From the NCBI RefSeq assembly GCF_015291725.1, contig NZ_CP030038.1, forward strand, positions 6,065,001 through 6,129,000: 64,000 bases of DNA, written 5' to 3'. The notes below the pieces were generated by a model, which saw only the letters and a program-made list of their open reading frames with translations, made no database searches and was not told where the DNA came from. Position 1 is the stretch's first letter, and each line of letters opens with the position of its first letter. Positions 43,913-52,151 of the stretch are shown here, in pieces. Source of the DNA: Bradyrhizobium sp. CCBAU 51765 (GTDB lineage Bacteria > Pseudomonadota > Alphaproteobacteria > Rhizobiales > Xanthobacteraceae). Both the position numbers and the translations under genes were made by a program.

Positions 43913-45532
43913 TCAGGCCAGATGTCGAATTTCGGGCGCGTCCGCAGCCACGACGGGATTGGGCATGTGCTCGCCTAGCGCGGCCAGGCGCTCATCGATG
44001 GCCGCGATCACCTTGCGCGAGAACGGTCCGAGATGCGCATAGGCCGCGATCATCTGCACGGCGATGCGTGCGGACGAGGTGTCACGCTTGGCGCAATTCA
44101 TGAAGGTCTGCCACAGCGGCCCCCGTGCCTCGGGTAGGGCGGTGACCACCTTGTGCACCGTCTCCATCGCCCCGAGCCTGGCGCGGATATCTCCTTCGGC
44201 CAGCTCGGGACGCTGCCTGGATCGGTCGAGCAGCGTCATCAGGCGGTCGACGCGTCCTGCATAGGCCGCCGGGCTGTAGGTGTGCTCCAGCACCCGCCTG
44301 TAGTCCAGCAGGATGTCGCGCAACGGGCGGACCGGATCGAAATTGATGCCGGCGGTGCACTGATCGGCGCCGATGGTCGGCGCCACATCATGGCCCGGAT
44401 GCAGCCTGCCTTCGCGCTCGAGGCGGCGCGTGAGCTGCGTGTTCGGCAAGGCATAGAGCAGGCCGACCATGGCGACGGGAATCGCCGCCTCCTCGATGAA
44501 ATCGATCATGGCCTCCGCCATCGAGACCTTCTCGTTGTCGAAGCCGACGATGAAGCCCGCGGTGACCAGCATGCCGGCGGCGTAGATCTTGTGGATGCTC
44601 TCGGCGATGTTGCGCCGTGTGTTCTGTTTCTTCCGCATCGCGACCAGCGTCGCTGGATCCGGACTTTCGATGCCGACGAAGATGCCGAAGAAATTGGCCG
44701 CGCCCATCAGCTCCAGCAGCTCCGGATCGTCGGCGAGGTTGACCGAGGCTTCCGTGGAGAATTCGAAGGGATAGCCATGCGTGCGCTGCCATTCGGCGAG
44801 CTTCGGCAGGAATTGCCGCAGCGACTTCTTGTTGCCGATGAAATTGTCGTCGACGAAGTCGAGATGGCCGCGATAGCCCATCTGGTAAAGCGTCTCGAGC
44901 TCGACGAACATCTGCTCGATCGTCTTGGTCCGCGGCACGCGCCCGTAGAGCTCGATGATGTCGCAGAATTCGCAGGTGAACGGACAGCCGCGCGAATACT
45001 GTACACCGAGATAGAGATAGTCCTCGAACTTGAGCAGGTCGAAGCGCGGCACCGGCGTCTTGGTGACATCGGCCTGGAACTTCGGCGCGGTGAAGGTGCC
45101 GGAACGCGCGCCGCTCTCCCAGGCCGCGATGAATTCGTCGATGACGCTCTCGGCCTCGCCGAGCACCCGGAAGTCGGCCCGCTCATAGAGGTGGGGGCTC
45201 GAGGTGGGATCCGGACCGCCGACCACCACCGGCTTGCCGACGGCGCGACACAGCTCGATCAGGCGCAGCGTATCGGCCTGCTGCGGCATCATTCCGCCGG
45301 TGAACACGACGTCGGCCCAGGCGAGATCATCGTCGCCGAGCGGCGCAGTGTTGCAATCGATCAGCCGGACCGTCCAGCTCTCGGGCAACATCGCGGCAAC
45401 GGTGATCAGGCCCAAGGGGGCGGCAGGGCGCTTGACGCCCATCACTTTGCAGGATTCGCCAAAGCTCCAGAAGGACTCTGCCGAGAACAGCGGGTAGAGC
45501 ATCAGCACGTTGCAGGGACTCGGCACGTTCAT
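43913..45532 (-). CDS. B12-binding domain radical SAM protein (HpnP-like, DUF4070 type)
   Basis: A 539-residue protein. The first 150 residues form a cobalamin-binding-type Rossmann domain (ITVAAMLPESWTVRLIDCNTAPLGDDDLAWAD ... VVGGPDPTSSPH). The radical SAM domain follows, with its [4Fe-4S] motif C-x3-C-x2-C in SRGCPFTCEFCDIIELYG. The C-terminal 170 residues are helical (DUF4070-like). The family includes HpnP, the hopanoid C-2 methylase known in bradyrhizobia and Rhodopseudomonas. Assignment to HpnP itself is uncertain because no hopanoid genes are adjacent. The start 45532 has AGGAG; the gene is divergent from the molybdenum hydroxylase operon. Confidence 0.75.
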   Translation of the reverse strand: MNVPSPCNVLMLYPLFSAESFWSFGESCKVMGVKRPAAPLGLITVAAMLPESWTVRLIDCNTAPLGDDDLAWADVVFTGGMMPQQADTLRLIELCRAVGKPVVVGGPDPTSSPHLYERADFRVLGEAESVIDEFIAAWESGARSGTFTAPKFQADVTKTPVPRFDLLKFEDYLYLGVQYSRGCPFTCEFCDIIELYGRVPRTKTIEQMFVELETLYQMGYRGHLDFVDDNFIGNKKSLRQFLPKLAEWQRTHGYPFEFSTEASVNLADDPELLELMGAANFFGIFVGIESPDPATLVAMRKKQNTRRNIAESIHKIYAAGMLVTAGFIVGFDNEKVSMAEAMIDFIEEAAIPVAMVGLLYALPNTQLTRRLEREGRLHPGHDVAPTIGADQCTAGINFDPVRPLRDILLDYRRVLEHTYSPAAYAGRVDRLMTLLDRSRQRPELAEGDIRARLGAMETVHKVVTALPEARGPLWQTFMNCAKRDTSSARIAVQMIAAYAHLGPFSRKVIAAIDERLAALGEHMPNPVVAADAPEIRHLA

Positions 45533-45872
45533 GGAACTCCTTTTGCTTCGGCCCAGTGTACCAGAGCGCAGGCGTCTTGCATCCCGGCAAAAGGGACAAA
45601 CTGTCGCCGCTGCGGGGGCGCGACCCGGGCCTGGAACCGGCCTTGACGGCCGGTCGTCGCCTGAAGCCACGGATTGGCGCCCATGGAGCAGACGTCAACC
45701 CGAATCGATGGACGAAGGGATGAGGCAAAACAGCGCCGCGGTCCATACTCTCGCGCAGCCGGGCAATGCCTCCCGGCTCGCCCGCGGAGTGTTGATTTGA
45801 ACAGTTCCAGTTTGCCGGACAGATTGCGCGCCTGAGTTCAATCGGTGGATTGGGCCAATCAGGGGACTTGCG
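45533..45872. promoter_or_regulatory. Divergent intergenic region, radical SAM and redox cluster
   Basis: 340 bases that must hold both promoters. A short perfect inverted pair accggcc/ggccggt (45636-45654) is the only clear symmetric element; it might bind a regulator, but this is inference. A ttgatttgaac string near 45804 does not complete a FixK box. Confidence 0.4.
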
Positions 45873-46322
<450 letters not shown>

Positions 46323-46333
46323 GGAGCCGCCCC

Positions 46334-48520
46334 ATGAACAAGCACGTCTCTCCCAGGATGAACCGTCGTGCCTTCGTCATCGGCAGCGCTGCTGTCGGCG
46401 CGGGTCTTGCAATCGGCCTCGACATTCCCTTCGGGGGCCCCGCCGTGGTGCGCGCCGCCGATGGCTCGCCCGAGATCGGCGCCTGGGTCGTGGTCAGGCC
46501 CGACGACACCGTGGTGATCCGCATCGCCCGCTCCGAGATGGGCCAGGGCTCGCTCACCGGTCTCGCCCAGCTCGTCGCCGAGGAACTCGAATGCGACTGG
46601 ACCAAGGTCACGACCGAATATCCGACCCCGGGCCAGAGCGTCGCGCGCAAGCGCGTCTGGGGCGATTTCTCGACCGGCGGCAGCCGCGGCATCCGTTCTT
46701 CGCAGGACTATGTCCGCAAGGGTGGCGCCACCGCGCGCGTGATGCTGATCCAGGCCGCCGCCGATGCGTGGAAAGTGCCGGCCTCCGAATGCACGGCCGC
46801 AAACAGCGTCATCACCCATACACGCTCGGGCCGGACCACGACCTACGGCAAGGTCGCCGAGGCTGCGGCGAAGCTGACGCCGCCAGCGGACGTCAAGCTG
46901 AAGGATCCGAAGGACTGGAAGCTGATCGGCAAGGGCGTGAAGCGGCTCGACACCGTCGACAAGACCACCGGCGCCATGATCTATGGCGTCGACGTCAAGC
47001 TGCCGGGCATGCTGAACGCCGCGATCAAGGACTGCCCCGTGTTCGGCGGCAAGCTGAAGAGCTTCGACGAAGCCAAGATCGCCGGCATGAAGGGCGTCAA
47101 GAAGGTGGTCAAGGTCGGCGATACCGCGGTCGCCGTCGTCGCCGACACCTGGTGGCACGCCAAGACCGCCCTGGACGCGTTGCCGATCGTCTGGGACGAG
47201 GGCGACAACGCCAAGGTCTCCAGTGCGTCGATTGCGAAGTGGCTGGCCGAGGGACTCGACGACGCGCAGCCGGCCTATGTCGGCAACAAGAACGGTGATG
47301 CGAAGGCGGCGATTGCCAGCGCCGCCAAGAAGGTCGAGGCCGTCTACAGCTATCCCTACCAGAACCACGCCACCATGGAGCCGATGAACGCCACCGCGAT
47401 CTATACGGCGGACAAATGCGAGGTCTGGTGCGGCACGCAGAATGGCGAGGCGGCCTTCGCGGCCGTGCTGGAGGCTTCCGGCCTGCCGGCCGAGAAGTGC
47501 GACGTGCACAAGGTGATGCCAGGCGGCGGCTTCGGCCGGCGCGGTCAGACCGACTATGTGCGCCAGGCTGTCATGATCGCCAGGCAGATGCCGGGCACGC
47601 CGATCAAGCTGTTGTGGTCGCGCGAAGAGGACATGGCGCAGGGCAGGTATCACCCGATCACCCAGTGCAAGATGACCGGCGCGTTCGACGCCAACAACAA
47701 TCTGATCGCGCTGCACTACCGCCTGTCCGGCCAGTCGATCCTGTTCTCGCTTCGCCCCGAAGCGCTGCAGAACGGCATGGATCCCGTCGCGTTCCAGGGC
47801 GTCGCCCAGTCCGGAGACGCCGCGTTCGGCTATTCGGTGCCGAACCTGCTGATCGAGCATGCGATGCGCAACCCGCACGTTCCGCCGGGCTTCTGGCGCG
47901 GCGTCAACGTCAATCACAATGCGATCTACATGGAATGCTTCATGGACGAGCTGGCTCAGGCCGCAGGCCAGGACCCGCTCGAATTCCGTCGCAAGCTGAT
48001 GGGCAATCACCCCAAGCACCTCGCGGTGCTCAATGCCGTGGCCGAGAAGATCGGCTGGGACACGCCGGCGCCGCAGGGCGTCTATCGCGGCATCGCGCAG
48101 GTCATGGGCTACGGCAGCTATGTCGCCGGCGCCGCCGAGATTTCGGTGACCGACGGCAGCAAGATCAAGGTGCATCGCATCGTCGCCTCCACCGATCCCG
48201 GCTACATCGTCAATCCGGCGCAGGTGGAGCGGCAGATCGCGGGCTCTTTCGTCTATGGTCTCTCGGCGCTGTTCTATGGCGGCTGCACCGTCAAGGACGG
48301 CAAGATCGAGCAGACCAACTTCGACACCTACAACTCGATGCGCATCAACGAGATGCCGAAGGTGGAATCGGTGATGGTGCCGAGCGGCGGGTTCTGGGGC
48401 GGCGTCGGCGAGCCGACCATCGGCGTCGCGGCGCCGGCCGTGCTGAATGCGTACTTCGCCGCGACCGGCAAGCGCATTCGCCATGTGCCGCTGCGCGACC
48501 AGAACATCACCTTCGCGTAA
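46334..48520 (+). CDS. Molybdenum hydroxylase large subunit (IorB-like), Tat-exported
   Basis: A 728-residue molybdopterin enzyme with a twin-arginine signal (MNRRAFVIGSAAVGAGLAIGL near residues 9-29), so it is exported folded to the periplasm. It has the xanthine-oxidase-family Mo-site segments VMPGGGFGRRGQTDY, FWRGVNVNHN, and the C-terminal WGGVGEPTIGV holding the catalytic Glu. It oxidises an aldehyde or heterocycle by water-derived hydroxylation. The substrate is unknown. It lies in one strand-run with the fcc/sox genes, but a repeat and about 100 bases separate it from them. Confidence 0.88.
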   Translation: MNKHVSPRMNRRAFVIGSAAVGAGLAIGLDIPFGGPAVVRAADGSPEIGAWVVVRPDDTVVIRIARSEMGQGSLTGLAQLVAEELECDWTKVTTEYPTPGQSVARKRVWGDFSTGGSRGIRSSQDYVRKGGATARVMLIQAAADAWKVPASECTAANSVITHTRSGRTTTYGKVAEAAAKLTPPADVKLKDPKDWKLIGKGVKRLDTVDKTTGAMIYGVDVKLPGMLNAAIKDCPVFGGKLKSFDEAKIAGMKGVKKVVKVGDTAVAVVADTWWHAKTALDALPIVWDEGDNAKVSSASIAKWLAEGLDDAQPAYVGNKNGDAKAAIASAAKKVEAVYSYPYQNHATMEPMNATAIYTADKCEVWCGTQNGEAAFAAVLEASGLPAEKCDVHKVMPGGGFGRRGQTDYVRQAVMIARQMPGTPIKLLWSREEDMAQGRYHPITQCKMTGAFDANNNLIALHYRLSGQSILFSLRPEALQNGMDPVAFQGVAQSGDAAFGYSVPNLLIEHAMRNPHVPPGFWRGVNVNHNAIYMECFMDELAQAAGQDPLEFRRKLMGNHPKHLAVLNAVAEKIGWDTPAPQGVYRGIAQVMGYGSYVAGAAEISVTDGSKIKVHRIVASTDPGYIVNPAQVERQIAGSFVYGLSALFYGGCTVKDGKIEQTNFDTYNSMRINEMPKVESVMVPSGGFWGGVGEPTIGVAAPAVLNAYFAATGKRIRHVPLRDQNITFA

Positions 48521-48569
48521 AGCATGATCCGGAAAAGTGCGAAGCGGTTTTCCGAAAAAGATCATGCTC
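48521..48569. repeat. Dispersed 49-bp palindromic repeat, copy 2
   Basis: agcatgatccggaaaagtgc through cttttt-like/gatcatgctc ends, nearly identical to 14158-14206. It starts directly after the stop codon of the large molybdenum subunit and may end that transcript. Confidence 0.88.
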
Positions 48570-48625
48570 GAACAACGACTCGCGGCGGCCGTATCGGCCG
48601 CCGCAACATTTTCCGGACAAGCCTC

Positions 48626-49897
48626 ATGAATGCGCCGGTGACACGGCGGAATGCCGTCCTCGGCGTCGCCGTCGCGGCCACATCGCTCGCCGCACCTTCG
48701 ATCCTGCGCGCGCAATCGGCGGGCCGCGTCGTCGTGGTCGGCGGCGGCTTTGGCGGCGCGGCTTGCGCCCGCGCCCTCAAGCGCGCCGACGCGAGAGTGC
48801 AGGTCACCCTGATCGAGCCGAACAAGACCTACATCTCCTGCCCCTTCAGCAACGAGGTGATCGCGGGCCTGCGCGAGATCGAGGTGCAGCAGTTCGGCTA
48901 TGACAGGCTCGGCGCCGCCGGCATCACCGTCGTCGCCCAGGCTGCAACGGCCATCGACGCGCAAAAGCGTCGTGTGACCACGGGCGATGGCACCGCGTTT
49001 GGCTATGACCGGCTCGTGCTCTCGCCCGGCATCGACTTCCATCTCGAAGCCCTGCCCGGCTACGACGAGGCCGCATCGGAGACGATGCCGCACGCCTGGA
49101 AGGCCGGCGCGCAAACGCTTTTGCTGCGCAGGCAACTCGAAGCGATGCCGGACGGCGGCACCGTCGCCATTGCCATCCCGGCCAATCCCTCTCGTTGTCC
49201 GCCCGCGCCTTACGAGCGTGCAGGCCTGATCGCGCATTACCTGAAGACGAAGAAGCCGCGCTCGAAAGTTCTGATCCTCGATGCCAAGGATACTTTCTCC
49301 CTGCAGCGGCTGTTCGAACAGGCATGGAAGGAGCTCTACGGCGACATGATCGAACGCGTTGCCCTCTCGCAAGGCGGCCGCGTCACCGCAATCGATGCCG
49401 CGGCCAGGACCATCGTCACCGAATTCGGCAACTACACCCCTGATGTCGCCAACGTCATCCCACCGCAGCGCGCAGGCCGCATTGCCGGGGTCGCGGGCGT
49501 TGCGGATGCGACCGGCTGGTGCCCGATTGATCCTGTCACGTTCGAGTCGAAACTTGTCCCGAACGTCCACGTCATCGGCGACGCCTGCCTCGGCGGCGGC
49601 ATCCCAAAATCAGCCTCCGCTGCAATCACGCAGGGCAAGGCTGGCGCCGCCGCGATCGTCAGCCTGCTCGCGGGTCGCACACCGGAGGCGCCACGACTCA
49701 CAGGGGTTTGCTACAGCACCGTCGCGCCCGGCTACAGCTTCTCGCTCGCCGGCAACTACCAGCCGAGGGGCGACATCTTTGCCGAGGTCGAGGGCAGCGC
49801 CACCAGCCCGGTCGATGCGCCACGCGAATTGCGCGCCCGCGAGGCAGACGAGGCCGAGCGCTGGTTTCAGGCCATCACGGCGGATTGTTTTGGCTAG
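48626..49897 (+). CDS. fccB: Sulfide dehydrogenase (flavocytochrome c) flavoprotein subunit
   Basis: A 423-residue protein with a twin-arginine signal (VTRRNAVLGVAVAATSLA) and an FAD domain starting GRVVVVGGGFGGAACARALK. It has the FCSD redox cysteines in NPSRCPPAPYER and ATGWCPIDP, and the C-terminal FAD site NVHVIGDACLGGGIPKSAS. It oxidises sulfide and passes electrons to a c-type cytochrome. A dedicated FccA cytochrome is absent, but soxX, a monoheme cytochrome, starts 3 bases after its stop. The gene is often called soxF when inside sox clusters. The start at 48626 begins the Tat signal. Confidence 0.9.
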   Translation: MNAPVTRRNAVLGVAVAATSLAAPSILRAQSAGRVVVVGGGFGGAACARALKRADARVQVTLIEPNKTYISCPFSNEVIAGLREIEVQQFGYDRLGAAGITVVAQAATAIDAQKRRVTTGDGTAFGYDRLVLSPGIDFHLEALPGYDEAASETMPHAWKAGAQTLLLRRQLEAMPDGGTVAIAIPANPSRCPPAPYERAGLIAHYLKTKKPRSKVLILDAKDTFSLQRLFEQAWKELYGDMIERVALSQGGRVTAIDAAARTIVTEFGNYTPDVANVIPPQRAGRIAGVAGVADATGWCPIDPVTFESKLVPNVHVIGDACLGGGIPKSASAAITQGKAGAAAIVSLLAGRTPEAPRLTGVCYSTVAPGYSFSLAGNYQPRGDIFAEVEGSATSPVDAPRELRAREADEAERWFQAITADCFG

Positions 49898-49900
49898 GAT

Positions 49901-50533
49901 ATGACGAGACGAAGCAATCGCCACGAACAAGGTGCGCCCCCTCCCCCGCCCGCGGGGGAGGGTTGGGGAGAGGGTGTCTCAACAGCGAAGACTCCCCCAG
50001 AGGAAAGAACCCTCACCCGGCGCTGCGCGCCGACCTCTCCCGCAAGCGGGAGAGGCAAGAGGAGGCCGCGGCTCGATCTCTCGTCTCACATTCCTTCGAT
50101 TGTCGCTGCGGTGATCGCGCTAAGCCTTGCACTTGCCGCCAGCGCGAGAGCCGAAGAGCTCCTGCCCTACACAATCGTCAACGACGGCATTCCCGCCTCG
50201 CTCACAGGCGCGCCCGGCGATGTCGCCCGCGGGCGCGCGCTGGTGCTGGCGCGCACCACGACCTGCATTCTCTGCCATTCCGGCCCATTTCCGGAAACGC
50301 GGTTCCAGGGTGATCTCGCGCCTGATCTCACCGGCGCCGGGAACCGGTGGTCGGCGAGCCAGTTGCGGCTTCGACTGGTCGATGCCTCGCGCTTCAATCC
50401 GGACACCATCATGCCGTCCTACTATCGCGCCGACGGCCTCGTCCGCGTCGGACGCAACTTCGCCGGCAAGCCGATCTTGTCGGCTGCGGAGATCGAGGAC
50501 ATCGTGGCTTTTCTTGCAACGCTTCGGGACTAG
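49901..50533 (+). CDS. soxX: SoxX-type monoheme cytochrome c
   Basis: A 210-residue frame. The mature part has heme site C122-I-L-C-H126 and a methionine ligand in DTIMPSYYRADG (Met171), both standard for SoxX. A signal peptide (SIVAAVIALSLALAASARA) lies only at about residues 66-84. The 55 residues before it (GAPPPPPAGEGWGEG ...) are encoded by a dispersed repeat at 49937-50055. The ATG at 49901, 3 bases after fccB, may be the ancestral start with the repeat inserted in frame. A GTG at 50111 would give 140 residues and is the alternative. Expected to pair with SoxA. Confidence 0.82.
   Translation: MTRRSNRHEQGAPPPPPAGEGWGEGVSTAKTPPEERTLTRRCAPTSPASGRGKRRPRLDLSSHIPSIVAAVIALSLALAASARAEELLPYTIVNDGIPASLTGAPGDVARGRALVLARTTTCILCHSGPFPETRFQGDLAPDLTGAGNRWSASQLRLRLVDASRFNPDTIMPSYYRADGLVRVGRNFAGKPILSAAEIEDIVAFLATLRD
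49937..50055. repeat. Dispersed repeat inserted in the 5' part of soxX
   Basis: The unit begins ccctcccccgc...gcgggggaggg, then ggttggggagagggtgtctc, contains actcccccagagg and ccctcacccggcgc, and ends ctctcccgcaagcgggagagg. It shares order and most sequence with the copy at 63018-63141. It lies inside the open frame of soxX and is translated as a G/P-rich stretch. Confidence 0.88.
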
Positions 50534-50537
50534 GTTC

Positions 50538-51005
50538 ATGCCAACCACACGACGACAATTCCTGAGCCTCGCCAGCGGCGTGACGGTCGCCGGCACGATC
50601 CCGATCGTCACGCTGCGGCCCATCGAAGCAACGCCGGCAATGCTCAACACCGCGATCCGCAACGTCGTCGGCGAAGCCCAGATTCGCAGCGGCAAGGTGA
50701 AGCTCGACATTCCGCCGCTGGTCGAGAACGGCAACACGGTGCCGATGACGGTGAGCGTTGCAAGCCCGATGACGGCCGATGACCACGTCAAGAGCATCCA
50801 CGTCTTCAACGAAAAGAACCCGCAGCCGAACATCGGCAATTTCTATCTCGGCCCCTCCTCCGGCCGAGCCCAGGTCTCGACCCGGATCCGGCTCGCCGAT
50901 ACCCAGAAGGTGGTCGCGATCGCGCATCTCTCCGACGACACGTTCTGGCAGGTTGCCGCCGACGTGGTCGTGACGTTGGCCGCCTGCACCGAGGAGACGA
51001 ACTGA
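50538..51005 (+). CDS. soxY: SoxY-like sulfur carrier with altered C-terminus
   Basis: A 155-residue protein with a twin-arginine signal (TTRRQFLSLASGVTVAG) and an Ig-like SoxY domain (VENGNTVPMTVSVASPMT ... HLSDDTFWQVAADVVVTLAAC). Canonical SoxY ends GGCGG, where the cysteine swings substrates between enzymes. This one ends LAAC followed by TEETN. The cysteine is at the right place, but the flexible glycines are absent and four to five extra residues follow. It may be a divergent carrier or one with another partner. It starts 5 bases after soxX, and its last base is the first base of the soxZ ATG. Confidence 0.88.
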   Translation: MPTTRRQFLSLASGVTVAGTIPIVTLRPIEATPAMLNTAIRNVVGEAQIRSGKVKLDIPPLVENGNTVPMTVSVASPMTADDHVKSIHVFNEKNPQPNIGNFYLGPSSGRAQVSTRIRLADTQKVVAIAHLSDDTFWQVAADVVVTLAACTEETN

Positions 51006-51322
51006 TGGCCGCCCTCATCAACGTTCCCTCGAAGGCCAGACGCGGCGACATCATCGAGATCCGCACGCTGACCTCGCACATCATGGAGACCGGCTTCCGC
51101 CACACCGCCGACGGCAAGCTGGTGCCGCGCGACATCATCACGAGCTTTGCATGTCGCTACAACGGCACGGAGATTTTTCGCGCCGATCTGTTTCCGGCGA
51201 TCGCGGCGAACCCGTATTTGTCGTTCTTCACGGTCGCGAAGGACAGCGGCAAATTCGAGTTCGAATGGATCGGCGACAACGGCTATTCGACAACCGCGTC
51301 GGCATCGATCACGGTCGAATGA
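51005..51322 (+). CDS. soxZ: SoxZ sulfur-carrier partner
   Basis: A 105-residue soluble protein with SoxZ features: PSKARRGDIIEIRTLTSHIMETGFR, the segment RDIITSFACRYNGTEIFRADLFPAIAANPYLSF, and a C-terminal WIGDNGYSTTASASITVE. No signal peptide; SoxZ travels with SoxY. It overlaps soxY by one base (TGATG) and soxA by 4 bases, so stoichiometric expression with SoxY is expected. SoxYZ normally carries thiosulfate-derived sulfur on the SoxY cysteine; here that cysteine has an unusual setting. Confidence 0.93.
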   Translation: MAALINVPSKARRGDIIEIRTLTSHIMETGFRHTADGKLVPRDIITSFACRYNGTEIFRADLFPAIAANPYLSFFTVAKDSGKFEFEWIGDNGYSTTASASITVE

Positions 51323-52098
51323 TCTCCTGGCGCGCGATAGCGGTGGCAACCCTGTTCGCAGTAGCCCCAGCCCTGCTCGCCGGTGAAATCCCGCCCGATG
51401 CACGCCGCTCCGGCTACACCTTCATGGGCCCCGACACGCGCGCCATGCAGGACGACGACACCTCCAATCCCGGCATGCTGTTCGTGCTCGACGGCGAAGC
51501 GCTCTGGGCGAAGAAGACCGGCAGCGCCAACAGGGCCTGCGCGGATTGTCATGGCGATGCGCGCAGCAGCATGAAGGGCGTCGCGGCGCGCTACCCCGCT
51601 TTCGACAAGGCAATCGGCCGTCCCGTCACGCTCGATCAGCGAATCAATCTCTGCCGCGCCGATCATCAGCAGGCGGCGCCGCTGCCCTACGAGGATCGCG
51701 AGCTGCTCGCATTGTCCGCTTTCGTCGCCCACCAGTCGCGCGGCATCCCGATCACGGCCGGTGACGATCCGCAAGCCAAGCCCTTTGTCGCGCAGGGCCG
51801 CGCGCTCTTCATGCAGCGCGAGGGCCAGCTCAACCTCGCTTGCACCAACTGCCATGACGACAATTTCGACAAGCGCCTTGCGGGCGCACCAATCACGCAG
51901 GGACAGCCGACCGGCTATCCGCTCTACCGCCTGGAATGGCAGACGCTGGGATCGCTCGAGCGGCGGCTGCGCAGCTGCATGACCGGCGTCCGCGCCCAGG
52001 CTTATGACTACGGCTCGCCCGAGCTGGTCGCGCTCGAGCTCTATCTGATGTCGCGGGCGCGTGGCCTGCCGATGGAGACGCCGGCGGTGCGTCCCTGA
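51319..52098 (+). CDS. soxA: SoxA-type diheme cytochrome c
   Basis: A 259-residue protein with an N-terminal signal (about 1-22, AVAPALLAG) and two heme motifs, C74-ADC-H78 and C175-TNC-H179. The additional cysteines C112 (NLCRADH) and C220 (RSCMTGVRA) match the conserved SoxA residues, the latter being the cysteine that ligates the active heme and is modified to a persulfide. With SoxX it would attach substrate to SoxYZ. The ATG at 51319 overlaps the soxZ stop (ATGA). It is last of the run; a hairpin follows. Confidence 0.93.
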   Translation: MISWRAIAVATLFAVAPALLAGEIPPDARRSGYTFMGPDTRAMQDDDTSNPGMLFVLDGEALWAKKTGSANRACADCHGDARSSMKGVAARYPAFDKAIGRPVTLDQRINLCRADHQQAAPLPYEDRELLALSAFVAHQSRGIPITAGDDPQAKPFVAQGRALFMQREGQLNLACTNCHDDNFDKRLAGAPITQGQPTGYPLYRLEWQTLGSLERRLRSCMTGVRAQAYDYGSPELVALELYLMSRARGLPMETPAVRP

Positions 52099-52107
52099 AA
52101 CGGGAGC

Positions 52108-52127
52108 GGCCGGGCCATTGCCCGGCC
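52108..52127. terminator. Hairpin between soxA and the convergent permease
   Basis: Perfect 8-bp stem ggccgggc/gcccggcc, loop catt. It is 10 bases past the soxA stop. No T-run follows, so termination strength is uncertain. Confidence 0.6.
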
Positions 52128-52151
52128 GGTCCGCCGAATTGAAAGCCGCGC

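Noticed and set aside
45800..45815. Possible FixK box (ttgatttgaac) before the molybdenum hydroxylase
   Set aside because: The second half-site ATCAA is missing.
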